The notes beneath the pieces are model-generated. The model did not search any database, was not told where the DNA came from, and saw only the letters and a list, made by a program, of their open reading frames with translations. From Kryptolebias marmoratus (lineage: Eukaryota; Chordata; Actinopteri; Cyprinodontiformes; Rivulidae), in the NCBI RefSeq assembly GCF_001649575.2, contig NC_051435.1, positions 4,051,527-4,115,526 on the forward strand: a stretch of DNA of 64,000 nt. The letters are read 5' to 3'. This document shows positions 12,214 through 25,740 of this stretch, piece after piece. The first letter of the stretch is position 1; each line of letters starts with the position of its first letter. The translations under genes and the position numbers were made by a program.

Positions 12214-12610
12214 CAGGAGGTTTGTTGTTCATCTGTAAATATCTGAGTCTGTTTGGTTTTGTGCAGAGGGACTGTAAAGCTGCTGCAGCACATAACCACA
12301 CACCTTTTTTAGTCTTTTATTTATTGAAAACAAATAATTTGATTGGGGATGCACTTTTTCTTTTTTCTCCAGTACCTGATCTACAGATATTTTCAACCTA
12401 TTTTGACCAATATCTTATTCTGATATAAGGATATAATAAGATAAAGTTTACCTTTTTACAGTTTTTAGACAAAACTTCAAATTCAACCTGTTTTAATCAG
12501 CTTGAATCAACATAATTCTGAAATTAGCCACAACCAGACCAAATCATCTGCAAACCGATACCTATGACATTTTACAGACCCTGTCATGGGTCAAAATAAA
12601 ATGTAAGGTA
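12214..12610 (+). other. 3' UTR of the LRRC3-family gene
   Basis: Sequence after the stop is AT-rich and noncoding. The first good AATAAA is at 12595-12600. Further signals at about 12726 and 12903 could give longer transcripts. The 68-residue open frame at 12222-12428 has no protein character. Confidence 0.4.
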
Positions 12611-14998
12611 TTAAGAACCTGTTACATCAGCTTAAGAAACCATGCACATGGTTTTACAGATCTTTTCCCTCAGTTTAGTTGATCTGTGCACGCAGATTTA
12701 TCCACTTTGTGTTTGAGAGTAAGCAATAAATCATCATTTGAAAAGTTAAATAAATCCTTACTTCCAGGATTACAAACTTCTAATGAAGTCATCAAATCTT
12801 TAAAACTACAAAGATCACCTCAACAGCAGAAATGTAGACAATAAACCACAGTCTAATCTGAAAACAAGTCACTCTGAACTGAACAAATGTTTTGGAATCA
12901 TCAATAAAGGATAAAAACTCTTCCAAATTTTACAAACATGAATGGGTCTATTAGTGTTGGAATAACTTTAAAAGAAAATTTAATGTCCGTTTCATGAATG
13001 TCTGATGTGGTTTAGAAAGAAACACAAACAATCTGTTGATGTTCTTGAATCTTACAGTCTGATGTTGCAATTTGAAGATGGTTTCTTACCACTTTTTAAA
13101 CTTCCATCCAGACGGAAAACTAAACTAAACACAACACCTGCTGCACATAGACACAGAGTTACTGCAAATCTGTGCTCATGGTTTTTAAAGGTAGTCAGTG
13201 CAGAATCAGGAAGATGGGATGCAAACTACCACATGTGTTTGTTTACCTGTGGAAGGAGCCGAAATGACTGAAAATAGGCCAACAATGGCAAAGTCCATAG
13301 AAGAGCTGTTTGGAATGGAGAAGTCTAACAATTTTGATGCATTGGTATGTATTTATGCTCAGATCTGTTGAGTAAAGTATACTGATAAGGTCAAAACAGC
13401 AAACCTACTGGTTGAAAAATAGTTTGGATGCTGAGCTCTGTCTTTATGATGCTCCAGCCCTGCTTGACCTTCGGTATTTATTCTTAACAGCTGTCTTACT
13501 CCTTCTTTTTACCTTTCTTTCACATTTAGCAGCAAATTTAACATCTCCAAGAGTCTAAGTCTGTCTGATTCCACCATCTTTATTTACCTACGCAGACTAC
13601 AGCCAGCCTAATGTAGGTCAGTCATGTGACTCAAACTTCTAAGTGGTGCAAATTCAGCCAAGTGCTTTCTTTACGTTGAACGTGGACCAAAATTTAGGAA
13701 CTGACTTAAAACTACTAACATGAACTCATTCAAACTGCTCTATTGTTTGGTTTCCCTTTTTTGCAATGAGAACCATTAAAGTGACTGAACTGATTCTTCT
13801 CAAATTTTATTTTGACTCCTGACTCCTGCCGGGTGTTTTAAGGCTCCAATGACATTGTGTATCCCTGATTTTCATCTTTATTATGTCCAGTTAATTATAT
13901 ATATATTTTACCACAACAAAATATTTTTACTTTGGTTTCATTAAATGTGAGTAAATGTGGCACACCAACCACACAGAGCAACAGTCATAGCACAAAGTAA
14001 GCAACTCATTTTCCATAACAGATGATCAATGCGGACTGGAGGATAAATTTTCCTGCTCTGATGTCCGTCCATGATTGGATCTGGACTGAGATGAATTAGG
14101 AGAACGATGGTGTCTCCTGGTTATTTTTACAACAGCTGATTTATGTCATTTAGCTCATAAAGTCAAGATAGGGGGAAATTTTACCAGACCTGTGCTAATT
14201 TATGAACCAAGTGAAGACTGGTCTAAGAAATAATGTTCCCCTCTGCATCATCTGAAAGAGAACTAAGTTTTCAAACAAAAGAGTTTCAGTACATTCTCAT
14301 CTTTCTGTCGATTCTGAAATTACCCAAGATTTATGGATCCCATTTTGGGATCATGTAAGTAAAGCCTAAACTCCTTGGAGGATTGACTATAATAGTTTTT
14401 TTTACAGAGGATAACAGGCTGGGATTTTACTCCCTTTAATATGTGATAATATATACACATGTTTTTTTCACAGCCTTGGACACAAGGCTTGTCACATCCA
14501 GATATATGAACCTACTTAATTCCTGCACATCTTAAATATGTATGAACTTTTAGACTTAATGCGTAACAACAAATAGAAAACAACCCCTTTTTATTTACCC
14601 ACACAGAAAGAAAATTATTGCCCTATTGAGACTGACTTTATGGCCGTTTTTAAAATCTAGTTATCAGTAAATACCTAACATTGTTTTGGTTTTTGCCAAT
14701 TCATGCAACACATATTTAGCTGATTGTTACACTTTGTTCATTTTTCTAATAGCTTTTTTCTGCTGGACTAAACAAACAATATAGCACCATTAGGTGAAGT
14801 GAAATTATCCCTTTTGAAAATAAATGCCATTTAAAATCTATGCAAACATAGTGTGTTAATGAATAATTGAAGGGACACAGAGGGAAAGATGTTTACACTT
14901 TAGAAACCATATGAGCGTCGAGCAAACTGATTTTGGAAATTCTAGCAGCAGGACTGGTGCTTATCTGACTACAGTGCATACATCTATAGTTTCACTTT
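12611..14998. other. Intergenic DNA, nothing recognised
   Basis: AT-rich sequence without a convincing coding frame, RNA gene or named repeat. The 88-residue open frame at 13005-13271 has no domain. Confidence 0.5.
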
Positions 14999-15650
14999 TA
15001 AAGAGATAGTTCAGAAAACGTAGGATTCTTTTAAAGTAGGGTTCAATTAAATCTTTACAAACTGTAGATAGCTCCTTGAACATCTTCATCTTGGAGAAAT
15101 GGAGTTGAATTCTGACTGGATTGATGAGCTAAAGGGCTAAACTGGGCAGTAGATTTCTGTTTTAAAACAGCTCCAATCTCAAATTATTTACAGCAGTTTG
15201 TGCAATTATCATTTTATAAACCTTCAGGCTGTTGTCAAGTTCATAATACATGGTTATTTCTGCAGAATAATTATGATATTCCTGTAAAAAAAAGTGCACT
15301 AGGCTGCACTGAAAGTGCTAAACACTAGCTTATATTAACACTAACAGTTTAAAATGTTTTTTAATTCAAACTTACTCTTACTGAGGGCACTAGCTTTTAA
15401 GCTGAACAGACAAAAATATGATGCAGAAAAGCCAATGTCCTCATAAGGGGACACAGGTCTCAGGAGATTGCATCAAAGAACTATGATGGAGCAATCTACT
15501 TGCTTTGCTCAGATGAGCCATTAGTTTGTCAATTTAGCCAGAATTAAGCTCCATTTCTTTCCAAACTGAATTCATTCAAAGAGCTATCTACAACAGGTAG
15601 GATATTTATTGTTCATATCTTTTTGACAGAACACTTCAGAAGATGGGAAC
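14999..15650. mobile_element. Foldback MITE-like repeat, copy 2
   Basis: The left end is TTAAAGAGATAGTTCA at 14999-15014. It is followed by the same blocks as copy 1 ('agatagctccttgaacatc', 'ttggagaaatggagtt', 'gattgatgagct'). The inverse arm is at about 15500-15650 ('gagctatctacaacaggta'). The centre is about 360 bp of unrelated DNA. No transposase is seen. Confidence 0.5.
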
Positions 15651-18600
15651 CATCATTTTAATGTCAAAGCTTTCCAAAAACAGGATTTTAGAGACCATAA
15701 ATGCTTGAAGTTGAGTGTTAATTTCTCTTTTGTTGATGACAAAATTCTCATTAAGCTGCTCTGATTTAAATCTAAACCTGAATAAATTCAAGGGACTTTA
15801 AGAGACACACAAAACAACATCTAGGGTGGAAAACTGTGTTTGAAGGATTTTATTTATTCATGCATAACATGCAGCACTTCCAGACTGTTGTTGAACTGCT
15901 AAACTCTCCACAGCACAAAGAGGTTTGGTTCTGCAGTTTTGCAATACATCACAGAGGAGTCACTTACAGCCGCGGTACGAGAACAAGCCATCAGAAACGA
16001 CTGTAATATGAATTAATGTAGCTTTGCAGACGTTTTGCAATGGGCTCCAAATGTTATGTCTGTCTGAATGGTTGTAACACCAAAATACTTTTTTGTTCTT
16101 GCAGCAGCAAACAAATAACTCATTTTTTTTATTATTCTTATTCTCATTGTAGCACATCAGTGTTTGGACACAAAATCAATGTTGGAGTTAATTGTGTTCA
16201 AGTGCCTATTCTCTGGGATTTTTACACTGTAGCACTGTGAGCTATGATGGACAGCTGGGTGTCCCGTCCTCTCCCTGTCCACTATAGCCATTGCAGAGGC
16301 AGAAGTGTTTTTAAACATCATTGTTGCGTGTTTTTTGTGGTCTTATTGTCATTGTGTTAAGTGGTGACCCAACTAGTTGTGCAGGAAAGTTAAAATTAAC
16401 ACAAACTCATAATCGGCAACAGATGTACTTCATCTACTCTTTGTAGGAAGTGATTGTTTTAGTTTTACATATTTATTGTTGGGTATTTTTGTTTGTTTGT
16501 TTTTTACTTCTGTATTTTGTTAAGAGGTGTCTGTCTGTGCAGTTTTGACTTGTCACATGATGATATTAATACTGGCCAATGTGGATATGACATTAATGGT
16601 TTTCGAAAGGTTTGCACAAGTCAGCTGTGTTGTTAATTTTTAAAATGTTGTCCAACATGGATGTCTTTACAAACTCGTGACTAGCTGGTTTCTGTGAAGG
16701 AAGTGAAAAGGGCTCCTACTGTTTCTGATAATCATGTCAGCTGTCTGTTTTAGTGTTTACTGTGTGTTTGTTTTACTTCTGGAATTCATTGGACACCTTA
16801 CCAGCATTTCAAAATAAAATGTTTTTTTCTCAACTCAATTTAATGGCCAGATCATTTTCTGTTTTATGATCTCATTTAAATTAAAGATAGAGAACATAAG
16901 ACCATTTACAAGCAGCTCCATTTTCCTCTGAATACAGCTGCCTATAATATGAAAAAGTGTAATGTTCACTGGACTGTAGACAACCTCCCAGGATGTGGAC
17001 GCAAGAGGGAATGCAACCCCAGGTTGATCCGACGGACTTTATGATTCACACCATTTTGAGCTCCATGAAAGAAGAGCCAGAGGCGCCGCTATTAGCAGAA
17101 AAACACAGAAAAGCAAGACTAGAATTCACAAAAAATACATGTTGACCAAAACCAAAGTTTCAGGGAGACGTTACTGGGACTGATGAGACAAAACTAAAGC
17201 TTTTTGGGCCCTTTAATATCAATTGTGTGTTATTAATTATTGTCTGTCTGCGCTCTTTGTTTTCCACCCTTGGTTGTCAGATTCTTGTTGTTCTGTTCCT
17301 GGTTTGGTTCTTGCATTTAGTTCTCTCAAAGTTATGAGTTCTTCTGTTTCATTTAGGTTGTCCTGATAAATTAAAGTCCCTGAATTCATCTACCTGCCTG
17401 ATTTCTGCCTCCTTTGTCTCCATTCAGGTATTTTTTTTTACTATCCATCCATCTTCCTCGACAAAAACAAGAACTAAAACTTTATTTGAATTAAAGTTTG
17501 TTCAAAGAAAGTCAACAATATTTTATACAACCTTCAGGAAATTGTGCCATCTTGTAGGAAAGAAATGCAGCTTTCCTTTCTTATAGTCGAGTCATGAGTC
17601 AGTATCACCTGAGTACCTTAGTGACTGTGCAAGCACTTTTCCAATTATAAAAATGAGGCTCATGCTCCAAAACTGCCACTGCCTGCTGAAATGGGCCATG
17701 TGGTTAGGGCCAATTTTAGAACAACTAAATTCACATTATGGCTCACAGAATACTTTCTTTGCTCAGAGATGCATATTTTATTACTACAGTATAATAGATT
17801 CCCTGATAGTGTCATGATTAATAATTAATACTTATATATTTTCTTCTTTTGGGACCATTTTTACACCAACATTGTTGTTTGACAATAATGTACTCAGAAT
17901 AAGTTAATCAGTTTTGTTCTATAGGGAAATTATTAAGTCATCTTGTTACTGTTTTATTTATATTTGTATAAATTTTTTATTTGTTAACAATTAATTGAAC
18001 TAAATTTTCAATACTTTTAATATTTTATTTGAAAGTAAATTCCCCTTGTAGTTTCCATTTTTTGAGACTCTGCTCTTTTGAATAAAAGAGTTATTTCTTC
18101 ATGCAGGATTATTGCAGCAATTATGTTTCCAGATGTATGTGAGTTGTCAAAAGGATGTTTTTTGAGCAAACTGGGTAATACAAGGCAAACACACTTCTTA
18201 TTCTTGTACTTTGTTAATACTTTAAAAGACCTGTTATGTGTTGCATCCTCCAGTTGGTTCCTTTTTATAGTTTTTCTGAATTTGGCAGAAGAGCATTATA
18301 TTTTGAATAATCTCTCTCCTGCATCTGGTAAGATCTTGTGTTTAATATTTTGTAAAATCAAAAAATGTAAAGAAAACCTCGTATACTCTAAACAACCTCT
18401 GTAAATTCTGTGGTGATATTGTTACTTCTTCCTTTTATCCCCTGTAAAGTGGAAATAATTCTTTGTATGCAAATGTAGCCACACATTCTTAACTTACTCT
18501 TATGTAACAAATTATAGATGGTAGTGGTAGAAACTAAGGGAACAGACAGACACATTTAAATCCAAACATGCACAAGGTGCAGATGACAAAAAAAAAAATA

Positions 18601-20120
18601 AAAAATGAGGATGGACCAGGGCTTTTGTGTATGACGACGAAACAACAACGAGCCTAAATCTGCTTTGAGGGGTGATCATTAAACCAGAACAGGTTTATTT
18701 GACCAGCAGAGGAACAAACTTCCAGATGAGCTACACAGGGACATACTGAAAACTCTGAAGAACAAGATCTAAAGAAAACTGGAGGGACAGTGATAAAAAA
18801 AAACCTATTCTCAAACTTTATAAAAGGACTTTGTGAAGATTTTTTTTATGAGAACCAAAGAGCTTCTGCTTCATATTGTTTGTTCAAGAGTATTATTGTT
18901 GGAAATAGTTGGTACTGTGAAGAAAATGTTTTGTTGTCATGTTGCCTTAATGTTAATAGTTTTCAGCCAATCCTCAAACTAAATGAAGACTCAGTGAGCT
19001 GCATAATGAAGTGATCAGGACAGCATCCTGCACATCTATGCTTTTCACTGAGCTCTGCAAGTTTGTGGAAAACTACCAGCGGCTCCATCCGCAGTATAAA
19101 ATCAGGAATTTTATTGAAGGGAAAAAATGATGAAAATCTTACACTGGTTGCTCATCTGTTGCATTACAGTCAAAGCTTGGTGCAAAGTGGTGAAATGAAA
19201 GAAAATCTGGCAAAGGAAAGTCATTCTTCCGGTTAATGAAGTGGTGATTGGAGAAGTTGGACAGAGTTGGTGAACAGCTTATCTACCTTTTGATTTTACA
19301 TTTCATCAAAAGGAAATGCAGTAATTGATCTGGAGGTGTTACTTCTCTCATACTTTCTCTCATGCTCAGAGAGATTTCAAGCTCTAAGCTGGCTGTTATA
19401 AAAATCCATCAATTTAGTGTTGGTTTGATCAATCCTCTCCTCTACAGCTTTGGAGATGAATACATTTTGATGCCTCTATATAGAGTATATTTTTTTGTTT
19501 ATATATTTATACTTTCCTCTAATTACCTTGTAGAACAATGCACCCATTTTGGATTTCTGTGTTTGTTCATTTTGGTTGTTTGTGCTTTGGCACCATGTGT
19601 TCACGAAAATATATTTTTACCAAAAGAGAAAAAATCAAACCAACTGTATGTTCCTTTTTCTGACTCCAAGACCTTTTTGGCAGCTAAATCATCCACCGTC
19701 TTTTACAGATCCAGTAAAAGGTCATTTGCTGATTTAATATTGTAAAGATGTCAGCCTATTTTACAATTTAATGCTTTGAGATCTTCCTCACAGGTTCACA
19801 AAGGTTTCAGCTTTAGAACACGATTCATTTAAGTGTCTATTGATTCACTGACAGAAGTTTCATGAATTATTTCTTTCAATCAAACTACTTTAGTTAGTTT
19901 TATGAAAAGTTATTTTATTAGTAAAGCTTTAACAAATTGACCTATCAAAACAGGTTTCCCTTGAGTTTGAAGAAAGCCTTTTAAAGAACTGAATATCTTT
20001 GCTCACACAAAACTTCACACTGGCCTTAAACGACAACATCATTTATAAATCCTGACAGTTGTCCTTTCCTCGCTTACAGTTTCCTAACCCCAAACCGCTC
20101 AAGTCTCACAGATTTGGACA
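15651..20120. other. Gene-poor AT-rich interval
   Basis: No coding region can be supported. Open frames at 16040-16240, 18078-18404 and 19362-19745 are low-complexity translations of AT-rich DNA without domains. An AATAAA at about 16813 follows a T/G-rich stretch and could mark an unannotated transcript end, but nothing else supports that. Confidence 0.45.
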
Positions 20121-20129
20121 GTTTGGGCC

Positions 20130-20470
20130 ATTTGGAGGACATTTGGGTAGCAGGTGGCAGAGACACTGCCAAGGAAAGTCTCAGTTTGAATCCCTGAATA
20201 TGTGAACGTGTTCAGCAGCATCGTCGTGTCCTTGAACACAGTGACGGGCAGCCACACGTCAAAATCTGTCTGATCTCACATGATGGTTTCACACATCCGT
20301 GCTACACATGTTTCAGTAAATGAAAAATTTTCTGAAGATATTTTGATGCAAAAAATTCCAGCATCAACAATTTTCCGTTAAGCTCATTAATAATTTGGGC
20401 CTAAATTTTGAAAAAAATCTAAGTATGTGGTTCCAAAAGTAGAGGTTTGAATCCCATCAAACATTAAGGG
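20130..20470 (+). repeat. Possible tRNA-type SINE remnants
   Basis: Two B-box-like motifs (AGTTTGAATCC at about 20188 and GGTTTGAATCC at about 20444) occur. The first is followed by 'tccttgaacaca', which resembles the 'gtccttgggcaagacact' block of fish SINEs. Both copies are too degraded to bound. Confidence 0.25.
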
Positions 20471-20701
20471 GGAAAATCAAATTCATCTTAAAAATGACCC
20501 TAACTGTATAAAAGATTACATAATCTTGACAAGACACTTTCTTAAATAACATATTAGTAATGTTTGTACACTTCAGCTATAGTCGAGTCATGAGTCAGCA
20601 GCTTTTATTTTGTCAAGATGCCAGTTTAGTTATGAAAAGACCAACTTCCTATGACTCCTTTAAACTTTGACTGGTGTTTTTACTGTTATAGAGCTCCAAA
20701 G

Positions 20702-21140
20702 TGTCAGGATTTGTGTTGTTCTTTGAGTTTCTTTAGTATTTGGGTTTATTGTTTTCATGTTTTGTCTTTGTATAGTTTCTGCTTCTTGTGTTCCTGTCAT
20801 CATTCACTTCTTCTCTGTCATCGCTTGTTTACCTGCCACGCACATCTTCACCTGCTCCTCGTTAGTAATCACTCACCTGTGCCCACTTCCCCTAATTACC
20901 CTCTACTTTTAAAACCCGGCCATTTCCTCCTTTTTTTTTTTTTTTTTTTTCTCGCTGGTCTGTTGTCATGTTTCTCTTGCTGTCTGGAGTTTGCTACAGT
21001 TTTGGATTTAGTTTTGTTTTTGTTGCCTCGTCAGCTTTTTTTTTTTTTGTTCCTTTATTTTTAAATAAATTATTTTTATTCCTGAAACTACAAGATGAGT
21101 CTGAGCATTGGGTTTGCTGCAATCTCCACCCAACCTGATA
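20702..21140 (+). mobile_element. Solo LTR (probable LTR retrotransposon)
   Basis: A 439-bp unit begins TGTCAGG and ends CCTGATA, so its ends are short inverted repeats. It is flanked on both sides by the 5-bp direct repeat CAAAG (20697-20701 and 21141-21145), a target-site duplication of the size made by LTR retrotransposons. Inside are a TTTAAAACCC promoter-like box near 20910, T-rich tracts and AAATAAA near 21062, in the order expected for a promoter and poly(A) signal in an LTR. No internal coding region flanks it, so it is a solo LTR. The 137-residue open frame at 20651-21064 is a by-product. A Ty3/gypsy-like origin is a guess. Confidence 0.6.
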
Positions 21141-21145
21141 CAAAG

Positions 21146-22730
21146 AGGGCTGGCTCTTATCATTTGTTTTGTCCAAATTCCATTGTTGTCTAAGAGGGAA
21201 AATATTCCGGGTGTTTTGTAGATTTTGTCTAAGTTTTAAGATGTATTGCTACCAAAAGCCACAGCACACTATGCCTGATAAAGCTGTTTGATGTATTTTT
21301 CTTTCTGTGGGAGAAGTAGCAAATTGAAAAGTGTGATAAAAACAAAAGACTAATTACAATAAGGATGCTGATGCAATGGCACCCTTATTAACAACTTGAA
21401 AAACCACAAGAGAAGGACTTGTCATCTTCTAAGTTTTTCCTAAATCTTAAATGAAAAATAAGACCATTAAAGTATGGTCCTATTGGTTCCTACTTGTATT
21501 CTCTAATAGTAACTTGATCTAAATTTACCTTGCATACTAACATACCAGACAATAAGTTAAACATATTTTGTAACAATCAAACTCAGAATTATGAACAGGT
21601 AGTTTATAATGATCCCTGACATATTCTACATTGTTTTCTGTCATCTTGTTCTAATAGGAAAACTTTCTTTTCCCACAAACTCAAGAGCACTTCATCATAA
21701 TGCTGTCTCTGAAAACTGTAATTACTGCTGCATCCACAGGAGCCGATAAGAGAAAGTGTTTAATTTGCCCCCTGCTACAGTAAATTTCACATCATCTGGT
21801 GGCAGGTTTAGCAAACAGTGCTTTGTTTTCAGCTTAAGCACTCACGCTGCCCTCCGTGAGTTCCACCTGTGCAGGTGCAACTGGTAGTTTATCAAACAAA
21901 ACCTTTCATCTGAAGTAATTACGCCCAATTTTATCAAGATTGATATTTGTGAATGAGTTTTATGTAGTCTATCTTTTCTCCGTTTCAAGAAAGGTATTGA
22001 TTTGTGTGTGCAGGCTTTTCGGACATCAAAGTCCAGAAAAGAGAAAATAAAATAGCACCTATAAGAAATATATATTTTTGTGCCGTCTCAAAGCCCCCAA
22101 TTTTGTGGCTCCAAGCAATCATCCTCCCCCCGCAGAGATTAATCGCTGCCTATTAAGTCTGTGTAAATGTTTGCCAAACATGACTGCAGATTTTGGAGGG
22201 CACTGGACTTAAATCAATACCTGAGTTTCAACAACATGATGTCAGAATCTGACAAGCAGAGCAGCGCAGTAAATCAGGTTCTCAGCAGAGGAGGTGACCT
22301 GCTTCAGAACAACGTCTGGTTAATGGATTTTTAAAACGGGGACGTTCAGAGCTGGGCTGGAAGTCAGACGAGGAGATGGTGAGAACAAAAATTCAAGATG
22401 TAGAGACTCGGTGGAGCATTAATCATTGCACTTCAGCAGCCTTACATAGTTTATTATGATAACTGCCAGCTTTTATTTCAATGCTGGAAGTCCCTAATTA
22501 CTGTCCTAATATTAATACACTGTTCAGACAATGCTTGGGATGAGTCTTTCTATTGTTCTGCTTTGACTGTGAAATAAAAAGCACAGAAAGTTAAACTGAA
22601 CTTGCAAAAACAAAAAAAGTACAGTTAACTATAACTTTTACATATAAGAAGTGTGCAAAGTTTGTGATGAAAATATGTGAAATGTAGTCAGTCTGTGGCA
22701 GAACTAAATATATTTATTGAAGCATTTTGT
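21146..22730. other. Intergenic DNA, possible conserved noncoding stretch
   Basis: No gene is seen. The part at about 21840-22400 is less AT-rich, repeat-free and rich in homeobox-like TAAT blocks, which is the look of vertebrate conserved noncoding DNA. This is inference only. Confidence 0.3.
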
Positions 22731-22734
22731 TTCA

Positions 22735-22830
22735 CCCTCTTGAAGCCCTCTAAAGAGAGAGCGATAGAGAGAGGTAGAGAAACCCTGGTGACATTGGGTC
22801 AATTTGGACTGAAGGCCACGGGAGAGTTAA
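22735..22830. mobile_element. TTAA-ended MITE, degenerate copy
   Basis: The right end reads GGCCACGGGAGAGTTAA, ending in TTAA at 22827-22830, and is preceded by 'gggtcaatttgg'. It is the same end as the copies at 33930-34029 and 48546-48592. The left boundary is uncertain. TTAA target sites suggest a piggyBac-type mobilising source. Confidence 0.45.
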
Positions 22831-25185
22831 ATATTACTTTAATTTTACTGGGAAAAGAAAAATGTTTTAAAATTTCTACACACTCACTGCAGCTTTTATC
22901 AGAGTAGAAACTTTTATTAGGGGAATAAAAGCCTTTCAGCTACAGACAAGAGAAGATAAAAACATTTATATCTTTCTTTTTTTTTGCATTTCAGAGTTTG
23001 GTTTTGGGTGTTTTATTAAAACATTTAAAATGTTTCATTTGCTCAAACAAGAGTCATCTATCTGACAGACAGGATGGAGTTTGACAGACATTGTTAAACC
23101 TTCCTCAGATTCAGGGTTGCTCCTGGCATGCTGGTATTATTTCAGGAATGACATTGCACCATTACAGTCATGACACAAGAATGTAACTTTCCTGTGAATT
23201 ATGTATTTGTGTCCATGCAGCCCAAGGCTGTTTGTGGATCGTGTAAGTTTAAACTATTTTTATGTCTCAGACATAAACCATCGACTCAAGAACTCGGGAT
23301 TTTAGTTTTTATGGTCATGGCCGTTACTATGTAAGAACGATTTCTCCAAAGCAATAAAACAGATATAGAGGGGAGATGTTTAGGACCTGACCCACTCTCA
23401 GTAAATATCTTCCAGCTTTAAAAAATGAACTCTTAACAACAGTCATGGAGCTGGATTTTGCATGAAGGGTCAATATGATGTGTCAGCAATTTTGGTGGGA
23501 AAATAAAGGCATTTTTATGATGCTGAATATTTTGAATCCACATATCTGTTTAGGTGGAAGCTTGAAGGTCAAAGAGGAGATATATGGATGCAGTCAGAGA
23601 GGGCATGGAGGTAGTTGGAGTGAGGACAGAGTTAAATGGAGGAAGATGACTTGCTGCAGTGACCCCTGAAAAAGGAACAGCAGAAACTTTTTGTTTTTTA
23701 CTTTTTTACATTCAAACAATCAAGTTTAGTGGAACCAGTTCACATAACTAAGTTAAAACCTTTTGTTTGACGGATCACACAAGGTCATTGTTTAAAACTT
23801 TGCCATGCAAGGCAGCGGGTGATATCCATTCCTTCAAGTTACGCTATTTTCATTTTGTATTTTAACTGTTAGTGCCATATATTTAAAGAGAAAGTGAACA
23901 TTAAGTGCAATTACTCTCATTTATGCACTGTGCTTGATAAGTTAAAGAATGTTTAAAGGTTTCTCTGTCCTTTAGTGTATTCAGTTTGGGCCATTTTTGG
24001 CATAACAAATCATGAATAGACCTGCAAATTTACATTCCCCATCGTGTTTCCCTCTAATGTAAATTAGACTGAGAATGGAATGATTTAATTTGCTGTACAC
24101 CAAGGTCACAGGATCTGGTGTTTGTCTCTGCAGAGGGGTTCTTCCACATATCGATGTTCCTGTGCTGGGAAGCTATCAGACTGATTCACACTAAACCCAA
24201 CGTTTTACTTTTTGGAGCTGAGGCAAAAGTGACTGAACTTTTAACCCTTTTTTCCCCTCATGGTAACTAACGATGCCTCACTTTACAGTCTTTATATCAC
24301 AAATAGCCTAAAGTAGAACTCTGGAAGCTGGCTGAGTCTCATTTTTGATGTTTTGTTTTTCCCAAAATGACTTTCACTCACTTTGTAGAGGTCTGGTTTA
24401 ATCTGAGTGAACTGCTCCTTTTAATCACACAAATGAATGTTTTGGGGATTTGCAGGTGTGGTTCCTTCTCACACTGTTTTAGTGTCTAACACGGCCTGTA
24501 AAAGAAACTTCTTGTAACCAAATTATCATCAGACTGCAATCTACCAAACAGCTGTTGGCCTGTTAGAGGAGACTGTGAGGTTCGAGGGCACTGCATCTGT
24601 TTTTAATCATACCAGTGTTCATCCAATTAGGGTCCCAACAGATTTCAAATCGTGCACGGCTTTTCACACACTCAGTGGTAGATCACAGCGACAGAAACAT
24701 AATTACATTTCAGGAAAAGGTGGATCAACCACAATCTGTGTCGTCCATATCAGTCACTATGTTTTATTTATACGGCCAGCCAAAGGTGCTCTTGTCAGAA
24801 TAAATTGAATAAGTTTCGTATTTAATGAACTTCAATAAAGATTATGACTTTAATTATGCAATTTGCAGGATTAAACTATGCAAATAGGCAAACAGGTTTC
24901 TGAAAACAGCAGCTTTAATTTGTTTATGCTGCTCTGGAACACCAGGAATTTGTAGGTATGCTACAAAATAAGACATTCACTGAAAATGTGTGAGGAATAA
25001 ATAGGTTTCAGCTACTCACTAAGAGGTTGTCACACTACCAATCACAGTTTAATATGACACTTTTCTCAAAATTAACATTTAAAACTAAACTTAATTAAAT
25101 ATTGCATATCTGAACATATTGCAGAAAGGTTAGAACTACATGAATCAGTAAAATCTGAATTAAATGTCCCATTGGTTTAAATGGA
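22831..25185. other. Intergenic DNA, no gene seen
   Basis: A fragment of the unclassified interspersed repeat is visible at about 23755-23860 (block 'ggcagcgggtgatatcc'). The stretch at about 24040-24200 resembles conserved noncoding DNA. No coding frame is convincing. Confidence 0.4.
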
Positions 25186-25705
25186 GGGACAGGATTAAAA
25201 ACTTATACTACAGGCAGCCCATCCTGGAGTTTGTCTATAATGGCTTCAACTTCCAGCTTCCTGTCCTGTGTCAAGTGATATCATACCTCAATGATCCTCT
25301 CCTGTGACAAGTCAGCCCACAGCTGGTGTAATTAGCCCTTGAGGTTTGACATACCAGTTCTGGGTCATGGTTCATGTCTGAGTGGGTCCAACTTGTTCAA
25401 TTAAGAAAAGATCAGGGTGCCTGGATGGCCATGCAAGGACCTTAACGTGACACAGACAGTCTATAGATACAAGTGCTGCGTGTGGACATGTGTTGTCTTG
25501 TTGACAGACTGTGCCAATGCTTTGTCTCAGGAGGGGTAAGATATGTAGGCACAGGCTGTCACTGATGTAGCCCTGTGTAATCAGAGCCCCCTGAACCACT
25601 CATCAGTCCATGTGTCCCTTTATGGCACCACTCCAAACTCAACTTCATTTTGCTCATGGGATGTCCAGCTGATGCCAGTTGTTGAGCCACATCGCAGGAT
25701 GATTT
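25186..25705 (-). pseudogene. Tc1/mariner-type transposase relic
   Basis: On the minus strand the frame at 25599-25372 carries the end of a Tc1/mariner catalytic domain. It has CQQDN (second catalytic Asp, near 25495-25497), CPH, then WPSRHPDLFLIEQ with the third acidic residue. Tc1 enzymes keep 34 residues between these two acidic residues. Here there are 32, so two residues were lost. Flanking sequence on both sides matches further transposase and noncoding element sequence but is broken by stops. This is an inactive fossil. Confidence 0.75.
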
Positions 25706-25716
25706 GGGGTGTTGCT

Positions 25717-25740
25717 AAATAAATAAATAAATAAATAAAA
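25717..25740. repeat. AAAT microsatellite
   Basis: A short run of about six AAAT units, lying just beyond the transposase relic. Confidence 0.8.

Noticed and set aside
20651..21064. 137-residue cysteine- and phenylalanine-rich frame
   Set aside because: It lies across the solo LTR, and its composition reflects T-rich tracts.
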